A stretch of DNA of 7,345 nucleotides from Reyranella sp. (lineage in GTDB: Bacteria; Pseudomonadota; Alphaproteobacteria; Reyranellales; Reyranellaceae). Position numbers and translations under genes: made by a program. Positions 1 through 4,971 of the stretch are shown piece by piece. Every line of letters starts with the position of its first letter. Position 1 is the stretch's first letter. Below the pieces are notes generated by a model. That model was not told the origin of the DNA. It saw only the letters and a program-made list of their open reading frames with translations, and made no database searches. The stretch is taken from NCBI GenBank assembly GCA_004296815.1, contig SCVT01000513.1, positions 1-7,345 of the forward strand, in the 5' to 3' direction.

Positions 1-440
1 CCGATGCACACTTTCCGATCCTTTGCCGACTGATCGACAAGCCTGAATTCGCGACCGATCCGCGGTTTGTCACGGTGCAGGATCGCCGGGCCAACCAGGA
101 CGTGCTCATCGCCACCGTTTCGGACTTTACGCGCCAGCGCACCAAGCAGGATCTGCTGAAGCATTTCGGCGGCAAGGTCCCCTTCTCACCCGTCTACAAC
201 GTGCGCGACATCGTGGCCGACCCGCACTTCAAGGCGCGCGAGATGCTGCCCTGGGTCCCCCATCCCGGCCTCGACCACGAGGTCCAGATCGCCGGCGTCG
301 CCGTGAAGATGACCGAGACCCCGGGCAAGGTGCGCCATCGTGCGCCGTTGCTGGGGGAGCATACGGACCAGTATTTGCAAGGTATCGGCTGCAGCCCAGC
401 GGATATCGCACGCCTGCGCGCCGGCAAGATCGTTGCCTAG
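1..440 (+). CDS. CaiB/BaiF family III CoA-transferase, C-terminal part (5' end outside window)
   Basis: The frame is open from the first full codon (base 3) to a TAG at 438-440, so only about 145 C-terminal residues are present and the start lies upstream. The sequence follows the usual C-terminal end of family III CoA-transferases: a DPRF segment, an ANQD/LI segment, a VPFSPVYNV stretch, ADPHFKAREML, a TPGKVRHRAPLLGEHTD signature and a final helix with DIARLRAG. These enzymes move CoA between carboxylic acids through an aspartyl-CoA intermediate; the catalytic Asp is in the missing N-terminal half, so it cannot be checked. The next gene, a malyl-CoA-lyase-type enzyme, starts 9 bases after the stop. 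This suggests that the transferase forms or rearranges the CoA ester that the lyase cleaves (for example succinyl-CoA:malate or mesaconyl-CoA type). The family call is secure; the substrate is inference. Confidence 0.93.
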   Translation, partial: DAHFPILCRLIDKPEFATDPRFVTVQDRRANQDVLIATVSDFTRQRTKQDLLKHFGGKVPFSPVYNVRDIVADPHFKAREMLPWVPHPGLDHEVQIAGVAVKMTETPGKVRHRAPLLGEHTDQYLQGIGCSPADIARLRAGKIVA

Positions 441-443
441 GAG
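439..443 (+). promoter_or_regulatory. Ribosome binding site of the CoA lyase, overlapping the transferase stop
   Basis: AGGAG lies 6 bases before the ATG at 450 and shares its first two bases with the TAG stop of the CoA-transferase. A ribosome terminating on the first gene would sit on the binding site of the second, which favours coupled translation. It also fixes the lyase start. Confidence 0.75.
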
Positions 444-449
444 AAGACC

Positions 450-1367
450 ATGACCGAACGCCCTCCCCGTCGCCCCCGCCGCGTCCAGCTTTCGACGCCC
501 GGCTCCAGCGAGAAGATGATCCAGAAGGCGTCGGAGTCGAAGGCTGACCACGTCTTCCTCGACCTAGAGGACGCCGTCGCCCCCAGCCAGAAGCGCGAGG
601 CGCGCAAGAAGATCATCGAGGGCCTGAAGACGCTGAACTGGAAGGGCAAGACGCGCTGCGTGCGCATCAACGACCTGACCACCGAGTACGCCTTCGAGGA
701 CATCATCGAGGTGGTCGAGGGTGCGGGCGAGCATCTCGACACGATCATGATGACCAAGGTGCTGACACCGGCCGACGTGCTGTTCGCCGACAAGCTGCTG
801 CACCAGCTCGAGAAGAAGCTGAAGCTCAAGCGCCGCATCGGTCTCGAGGCGCTGATCGAGGAAGTCGAGGGCATGCAGAACGTCGACGCGATCGCCAAGT
901 CGACGCCGCGCCTCGAATGCCTGGTGTTCGGCATGGGCGACTTCTCGGCCTCGATGGGCGTCACCAACAAGAACGTCGGCGAGACCGACGGCTATCCCGG
1001 GGACATCTGGCACTATGCACGCTTCCGCCTGATCATGGCCTGCCGCGCCGCCGGCATCGACCCGGTCGACGGTCCGTTCGCCGATTTCAAGAATCCCGAC
1101 GCCTACCGCGAAGAGTGCAAGCGCTCGATGATCCTCGGCGCCGTGGGCAAGTGGGCCATCCATCCTTCGCAGATCGAGATCGCTCTCGACGTCTACTCGC
1201 CCAAGGCCGAGGACATCGCCCGCGCCCGCAAGCTCGAGAAGGCCTATGCCGAGGCGGAGGCAAAGGGCCTGGGTGCGATCAACGTCGACGGCATCATGGT
1301 CGACGTGGCCTCGATCCGTATCCTGCGCAACACGATCCTGAGCAAGGCCGACCTCTACGGCATGTAG
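450..1367 (+). CDS. CoA-ester lyase of the HpcH/HpaI (CitE-like) family, closest in pattern to L-malyl-CoA/beta-methylmalyl-CoA lyase
   Basis: A 305-residue TIM-barrel enzyme expected in the cytoplasm, complete and near the usual length (about 300-320). It should cleave or form a 3-hydroxyacyl-CoA thioester such as malyl-CoA (to glyoxylate and acetyl-CoA), beta-methylmalyl-CoA or citramalyl-CoA. Visible landmarks by family alignment from memory: FLDLEDAVAP at 36-45; substrate Arg72 in VRIND; Mg2+ ligands Glu137 (in LEALIEE) and Asp164 (in GMGDFSASMG); DGPF at 207-210; GKWAIHPSQ at 233-241; and the C-terminal catalytic Asp285 in MVDVASIR, contributed to the neighbouring subunit in known malyl-CoA lyases. 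All expected catalytic residues are present. The ATG is fixed by AGGAG 6 bases upstream. It lies in an apparent operon with the upstream CoA-transferase and the downstream MFS gene. Family and CoA-ester lyase chemistry are well supported; malyl-, methylmalyl- and citramalyl-CoA cannot be told apart by eye. Confidence 0.93.
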   Translation: MTERPPRRPRRVQLSTPGSSEKMIQKASESKADHVFLDLEDAVAPSQKREARKKIIEGLKTLNWKGKTRCVRINDLTTEYAFEDIIEVVEGAGEHLDTIMMTKVLTPADVLFADKLLHQLEKKLKLKRRIGLEALIEEVEGMQNVDAIAKSTPRLECLVFGMGDFSASMGVTNKNVGETDGYPGDIWHYARFRLIMACRAAGIDPVDGPFADFKNPDAYREECKRSMILGAVGKWAIHPSQIEIALDVYSPKAEDIARARKLEKAYAEAEAKGLGAINVDGIMVDVASIRILRNTILSKADLYGM

Positions 1368-1391
1368 AAACAGGTGGGCGCGAGCCGATCC

Positions 1392-2591
1392 ATGGACAGC
1401 TCGCGCCCGACCCTGCGCACCGCCCTCGTGCCCATCGGCGCCATGCTGGGCGCCCAGATGCTGGTGTCGCTCGCCGTGCTGTCGCTCGGCGTGCTCATGC
1501 CGGCGGTGGCCCGCGACCTCGCCATCGACCCCAAGCTGGTCGGTGCCTTCACGGCCATCATCTACGCCGTCGCTTCGTTCGTGGCCCTTGCGAGCGCCGG
1601 GCCGATCTCGCGGCTGGGCGCGGTCCGGGTCTGCCAGCTCGCGATGCTCGCCGCGGCGGCGGGTCTCGCGATCAACGCCGCCGCGTCCGTCATCGCCGTG
1701 ATCATCGCCGTCGCCCTGATCGGCGTGGCGCAGGGGCCGATCAACCCCGCCTCCGCCCACATCCTCAGCCAGCGCGTGCCGCGCGACTGGTTCAGCCTCG
1801 TCTTCTCCGTGAAGCAGACCGGCGTGCCCCTGGGCTTCGCGACCGCCGGTGTGTTGCTGCCGCTGCTGCTGCCGACGCTGGGCTGGCGTGGCGCGTCCCT
1901 GTTCGCTGCCGGCATGCTGCTGGTCGGTGCGGTCGTGCTCGAACTGCTGCGCGCCCGGCTCGATGCTTCCGTCGCCCCGTCCGGCCCCTCGACCGGCATC
2001 TGGTCATCCATCGTCCATGTGATGCGCCACCCCGAGATGCGTGTGCTCGGCTGGTCGGCGCTGCTCTACGTCGTGGCGCAGCACACCTTCACGTTCTTCC
2101 TCGTGACGTATCTCTACGAGCATTGCCGGCTCAGCATTGCCGAAGCGGGCTTCCTGCTGTTCCTGGCGCAGATCGGTGGCACCGTGCAGCGCCTCATCCT
2201 CGGCGCGCTGGGCGACCGATTCCCGCGCATGATGCTGCTGGGCTGGACGGGCATCGGCATCGCGCTTGGCTCGATCGCGACGGGCCTGATCACACCGGGC
2301 ACGCCTTACTGGCTGATCGGGCTCGTCGTCTTCGCCTACGGAACCGTCGTGATCAGCTGGAACGGCGTGTCGATCGCCGAGTTCGCGGCCCTTGCCCCTG
2401 CGGGCCAGGTGGCGGCCGTCGCCGCGGTGCAGACGGCCCTAGCCTTCTCCGGCGCCGTCATCGGCCCGCCGCTGTTCGGCCTGATCGCCGCCGTCGCCGA
2501 CTACCGTACCGCCTTCTTCCTCGTCGCCGCGCTCGTGCTGGTGGCGGCGATCTGGCAGATCTCGACCTCGGCCCGGCTTCGCAGAGCCTAG
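1392..2591 (+). CDS. MFS transporter, 12 transmembrane segments
   Basis: A 399-residue integral inner-membrane protein with about twelve hydrophobic helices in two halves, split by a polar loop near residues 185-210 (ATG numbering). The TM8-TM9 loop carries a clear MFS motif A (GDRFPR at 274-279). The matching TM2-TM3 loop is degenerate (GPISRLGAVR at 70-79, with Ser where Asp is usual). A conserved FSVKQTGVPLG stretch, with Lys141 and Gln142, opens TM5. The start is uncertain: a GTG at 1374 would add six residues but has no clear ribosome site, while the ATG at 1392 has GAG seven bases upstream, so I chose ATG. It follows the lyase gene by 6 (GTG) or 24 (ATG) bases and probably shares its mRNA. 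The substrate is unknown; a carboxylate linked to the lyase pathway is a guess from position. Its stop is interlocked with that of the next, minus-strand gene. Confidence 0.92.
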   Translation: MDSSRPTLRTALVPIGAMLGAQMLVSLAVLSLGVLMPAVARDLAIDPKLVGAFTAIIYAVASFVALASAGPISRLGAVRVCQLAMLAAAAGLAINAAASVIAVIIAVALIGVAQGPINPASAHILSQRVPRDWFSLVFSVKQTGVPLGFATAGVLLPLLLPTLGWRGASLFAAGMLLVGAVVLELLRARLDASVAPSGPSTGIWSSIVHVMRHPEMRVLGWSALLYVVAQHTFTFFLVTYLYEHCRLSIAEAGFLLFLAQIGGTVQRLILGALGDRFPRMMLLGWTGIGIALGSIATGLITPGTPYWLIGLVVFAYGTVVISWNGVSIAEFAALAPAGQVAAVAAVQTALAFSGAVIGPPLFGLIAAVADYRTAFFLVAALVLVAAIWQISTSARLRRA

Positions 2592-2596
2592 GGCTC
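2584..2596. promoter_or_regulatory. Interlocked convergent stop codons inside a short inverted repeat
   Basis: GAGCC-TAG-GGCTC: perfect 5-base arms around a 3-base centre. The CTAG at 2588-2591 gives the MFS gene its TAG (2589-2591) and the opposing Bug gene its TAG (complement of 2588-2590). There is no intergenic space for an ordinary terminator and no T-tract on either side, so terminator function is not shown. Confidence 0.4.
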
Positions 2597-3538
2597 CTTC
2601 ATCCCGGCCTTGTCGACGATCTCCTTCCACTTCTTCGTCTCGCTAGCCTGGAAGGCCGCGAGATCCTCGGGAGAGCCGGTGAAGGACGTGCCGTGGTTCA
2701 CCTTGAGGAGATTGAGGTAAGGCGTCGACTTGATCGCCTGCCGCACCAGCGCATTCAATTTGTCGACGATCGGCTTCGGTGTGCCGGCCGGCGCATACAG
2801 GGCCGTCCACGCCCACATCTCGAAGCCGGGAACGCCGCTTTCGCCGACGGTCGCGAACTGATCGAGTCCCGGTATCCGCTGCTTGCTGGTCACGGCGAGC
2901 CCCCGGGCGCGCCCATCCAGCACCGGCGGCAGGCCGACCGTGAAGTCGGAGAAGATGATGTCGATACGGCCCCCCAGCAGGTCGCTGATCGCCTGCGGCT
3001 GCGACTTGTAGGGGACACCCAGCAAGTCGATCCCGGTCATGATTCGGAAAAGCTCCGCGCCGCCGCGGCTGGAACCGTTGCCGCTGCCGAAGCTCAGCTT
3101 GCCCGGCTGCGCTTTCGCCAGTGCGATGAATTCCTGGATCGTCTTGGCCGGCAGGTCGTTGCGTACCATCACGATCTGCGCGCCGAGCGTCAGGCCCGCG
3201 ATCGGCGCGAAGCTCTTCACCGGATCGTAGGCCAGCGACTTGTAGACGTGCGGATTGAGCGCCTGCGTCGTCTGCGTCGTGAAGAAGAGCGTGTACCCGT
3301 CCGGCGGGGCGACCGAGGCCGCCTGCGCCGCGATCTGGCCTTCGGCGCCCGGCTTGTTCTCGATCACCACGCTCTGGCCCGTCTGCGCGGCAATGTCCGC
3401 CCCGATGATTCGTGCGACGGTGTCGGTCGCAGTTCCCGGCCCGAAAGCCGTGATGATCTTGATGGGCTTGCTGGGATAGTCCTGCGCGGCAACCGGCAGG
3501 GCGAAGACCAGGGCGATGAGGAAGACGAGGCGTTTCAT
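2588..3538 (-). CDS. Bug family (tripartite tricarboxylate transporter type) periplasmic substrate-binding protein
   Basis: A 316-residue secreted binding protein of the usual length for the family. The start chosen is the ATG at 3536-3538, because it gives a compact signal peptide (MKRLVFLIALVFALPVAA, cleaved near AAQ-DY). Longer in-frame starts up to 3586 would put a charged tail before it. The mature protein opens with YPSKPIKIIT and shows the family marks: FGPGTATDTVARII (32-45), ENKPGAEG (60-67), PPDGYTL (79-84), and further on a GSGNGSSRGGAELF stretch and VPYKSQPQAISDLLGG. Bug proteins bind small carboxylates or related compounds in the periplasm and pass them to TctA/TctB-type permeases, or act as sensors. 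No tctA or tctB is present here, so this is an orphan, as is common in the family. The 5' side faces the VOC gene across a 111-base region with a 19-base dyad. The ligand cannot be told from sequence. Confidence 0.93.
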   Translation of the reverse strand: MKRLVFLIALVFALPVAAQDYPSKPIKIITAFGPGTATDTVARIIGADIAAQTGQSVVIENKPGAEGQIAAQAASVAPPDGYTLFFTTQTTQALNPHVYKSLAYDPVKSFAPIAGLTLGAQIVMVRNDLPAKTIQEFIALAKAQPGKLSFGSGNGSSRGGAELFRIMTGIDLLGVPYKSQPQAISDLLGGRIDIIFSDFTVGLPPVLDGRARGLAVTSKQRIPGLDQFATVGESGVPGFEMWAWTALYAPAGTPKPIVDKLNALVRQAIKSTPYLNLLKVNHGTSFTGSPEDLAAFQASETKKWKEIVDKAGMKEP

Positions 3539-3567
3539 GCCCCCGACCCTAGCACGGCGCTTTCCAT

Positions 3568-3586
3568 TTGGTGACGGCATCACCAA
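3568..3586. promoter_or_regulatory. Perfect dyad in the Bug/VOC divergent region, candidate operator
   Basis: TTGGTGA-CGGCA-TCACCAA: 7-base perfect arms with a 5-base centre. It lies 29 bases before the Bug start codon and 63 bases before the VOC start codon, so a regulator bound here could act on both genes. The TGGT...ACCA form suits a dimeric helix-turn-helix repressor (GntR-like sites have related TGT/ACA or GGT/ACC half-sites), but no regulator gene is in the window. No T-tract follows, so it is not a typical terminator. Confidence 0.5.
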
Positions 3587-3638
3587 CTCGACACTGGCCC
3601 GGCCGGCGCATGGGGCCTATGTCAGGAGGAGCCACCCC

Positions 3639-3643
3639 GGAGG
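3639..3643 (+). promoter_or_regulatory. Ribosome binding site of the VOC gene, with a second strong site upstream
   Basis: GGAGG sits six bases before the ATG at 3650 and decides that start. A second strong site, AGGAGGA at 3624-3630, has no start codon at working distance. It may act as a ribosome standby site or be chance. Confidence 0.65.
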
Positions 3644-3649
3644 CCGCCG

Positions 3650-4153
3650 ATGATCAAGGGTCTGCACCACAACGCCTACCGCTGCCGCGATTCGGAAGAG
3701 ACGCGGAAGTTCTACGAAGACTTTCTCGGCCTGCCGCTGGTCCACACCTTGAAGATCGAGCCGACGATCACAGGGCGAAATACGGGCGCCGGCGTCCTTC
3801 ACACCTTCTTCCAGCTCGACGATGGCTCCTGCCTCGCCTTCTTCGAGGCGCCGGACATGCCCTTCGAGTTCAGACAGCAGCACGATTTCGACCTGCACAT
3901 CGCCCTCGAGGTCGCGCCCGAGGACCTCGACCGCATGTTCGCCAAGGGCAAGGCGGAGGGCCGCGAGGTGCGCGGCGTCTCCGACCACCATTTCATCCGC
4001 TCGATCTACTTCCGCGATCCCAACGGCTACGTGATCGAACTGTCGGCCAAGGTCGCGGGCCAGGAGAGCGCCATGGATCCGGCGAAGAATGGCGCCCGTG
4101 CCAAGCTTGACGACTGGCAGGCGAAGAAGCCCAACCCTGCGAAGGCCGCCTAG
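3650..4153 (+). CDS. VOC superfamily protein (glyoxalase/dioxygenase fold), single domain
   Basis: A 167-residue cytoplasmic protein with the two beta-alpha-beta-beta-beta modules of the vicinal oxygen chelate fold. Module one opens with GLHHNAYRCRD (4-14) and FYEDFLGLPL (21-30). Module two opens with DLHIALEV (81-88) and closes with FRDPNGYVIELSA (121-133). By alignment the four metal ligands would be His7, Glu66 (in FFEAPD), His83 and Glu130, all present, so a divalent-metal enzyme is likely. The last 30 or so residues are Lys/Ala-rich and lie outside the fold. Members include glyoxalase I, extradiol dioxygenases, epimerases and antibiotic-resistance proteins; which applies here cannot be read from sequence. 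The start is set by GGAGG six bases upstream. Its stop interlocks with that of the dienelactone hydrolase gene on the other strand. Family call strong, reaction unknown. Confidence 0.9.
   Translation: MIKGLHHNAYRCRDSEETRKFYEDFLGLPLVHTLKIEPTITGRNTGAGVLHTFFQLDDGSCLAFFEAPDMPFEFRQQHDFDLHIALEVAPEDLDRMFAKGKAEGREVRGVSDHHFIRSIYFRDPNGYVIELSAKVAGQESAMDPAKNGARAKLDDWQAKKPNPAKAA
4150..4153. promoter_or_regulatory. CTAG overlap of convergent stop codons (VOC / dienelactone hydrolase)
   Basis: The TAG of the VOC gene (4151-4153) and the TAG of the opposing hydrolase gene (complement of 4150-4152) share one CTAG. As at 2588-2591, there is no intergenic space, so transcripts from the two sides should overlap unless termination occurs inside the opposing gene. 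Confidence 0.5.
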
Positions 4154-4890
4154 CCGAGATTGCGACGGTAGAGCGCGATCAGCCGCTCCCAGTGCCGCTC
4201 GGCGGCCGGCTTGTCGTAGCACCAGCGTTGCGGGAAGGCGAAGCCGTGGTGGACGCCCCGGTGGACCTCGAGTTCGCCCTTGGCCCCTGACTTGTCGAAC
4301 AGCACCTTCAGCTGCTTGACCATGTCGGGCGGCGCGAGATCGTCGTGCTCGGCACAGGAGATGTAGAGCTCGGCCTTGCCCTTGCCGAGGGTTAGATGCG
4401 GGCTCTCGACGGCGTCGCTCACCAGCCAGGTCCCATAGAATGACGCGGCCGCGGCGATGCGTTCGGGATAGCGCGCCGCCGCCGCCAGCGAATACGGCCC
4501 GCTCATGCAGTAGCCATGGGTGCCGACCGGCCCCTTCTTCGACTCCTTCTGGCTGTCGGCGAAGGCGATCAGCGACGCCACGTCGTCCATCACCGGCGGG
4601 ATGGTCATCTTGGTGCGGACCGCCCGCATGCGCTTGTGCTCGTCGCTGCCGTGGGTCAGCACATCGGCGCCATACTTCGTGTCCTTGCCGGCGCGGTAGT
4701 AGAGATTGGGCAGCATCACGTAGTAGCCGGCCGTGCCGAGGCGCCGCGCCATGTCGTAGAGCTCCTCCCGGATGCCCGGCGCATCCATCAGGAACAGGAC
4801 CGGCGGGTACGGCCCGCCCCGTTCCGGATGGCAGACGAACGTTTCGATCGCGCCATCCCGGGTCGGGATGTCCAGTGTTTTCTCGATCAT
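4150..4890 (-). CDS. Dienelactone hydrolase family protein (alpha/beta hydrolase with Cys nucleophile)
   Basis: A 246-residue cytoplasmic alpha/beta hydrolase, full length for the family (about 230-250). The triad is visible: Cys128 in the nucleophile elbow GYCMSG, an Asp in AEHDDLAP (Asp183 by alignment), and His215 in HHGFAF. The stretch VLFLMDAPGIREELYDMARRL (31-51), followed by GYYVMLPNLYYR, matches the N-terminal core. The position that is Glu36 in classical dienelactone hydrolase (QEIFG) is Asp36 here (MDAPG). Classical members hydrolyse dienelactone to maleylacetate in chloroaromatic breakdown, but many relatives act on other lactones or esters, so the substrate is left open. The ATG is supported by AGGAGG at 4901-4906 (read on the minus strand), 10 bases upstream. 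It diverges from the binding-protein gene at 4972 across 81 bases and converges on the VOC gene. Confidence 0.93.
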   Translation of the reverse strand: MIEKTLDIPTRDGAIETFVCHPERGGPYPPVLFLMDAPGIREELYDMARRLGTAGYYVMLPNLYYRAGKDTKYGADVLTHGSDEHKRMRAVRTKMTIPPVMDDVASLIAFADSQKESKKGPVGTHGYCMSGPYSLAAAARYPERIAAAASFYGTWLVSDAVESPHLTLGKGKAELYISCAEHDDLAPPDMVKQLKVLFDKSGAKGELEVHRGVHHGFAFPQRWCYDKPAAERHWERLIALYRRNLG

Positions 4891-4937
4891 ACGCTTGTTT
4901 CCTCCTGCTTGGCGGTCATGCCAGCACCTTGCTAGGC

Positions 4938-4968
4938 TTCACTCAACAACAAAGCCCATGGGAGTGAA
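4938..4968 (+). promoter_or_regulatory. Inverted repeat covering the ribosome binding site of the LivK-type gene
   Basis: TTCACTC (4938-4944) and GAGTGAA (4962-4968) are perfect 7-base arms 17 bases apart. The right arm includes most of the GGGAG ribosome site (4960-4964) that lies 7 bases before the ATG at 4972. In RNA the arms could pair and hide the site; in DNA they could be operator half-sites. An 8-base palindrome CCCATGGG (4955-4962) partly overlaps the right arm. Confidence 0.4.
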
Positions 4969-4971
4969 ACG

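Noticed and set aside
564..1760. A 398-codon minus-strand frame opposite the lyase and MFS genes
   Set aside because: The Asp/His/Arg/Gly-rich translation is typical of the antisense of a G+C-rich gene. The opposite strand holds complete, well-conserved proteins with ribosome sites.
3545..3560. A TGCTAGGGT extended -10-like motif on the minus strand before the Bug gene
   Set aside because: It ends only about 8 bases before the start codon, leaving no room for a leader with a ribosome site, and no -35 element lies at proper spacing.
917..3574. An 885-codon open frame on the plus strand running across the lyase, MFS and Bug genes
   Set aside because: It overlaps three recognisable genes in other frames, and its translation is Arg/Asp/Pro-rich low-complexity sequence with no family pattern. 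Long stop-free frames are expected in DNA with this G/C bias.
3539..3586. Longer N-terminus for the Bug protein, starting at 3586 or 3580
   Set aside because: It would put a charged stretch (SPNGKRRARVGG) before an otherwise standard signal peptide and would place the 19-base dyad inside the gene. The ATG at 3538 fits the family better.
3599..3606. CCGGCCGG palindrome in the Bug/VOC divergent region
   Set aside because: Short G/C-only palindromes are frequent by chance in such DNA, and nothing else about the site supports a function.
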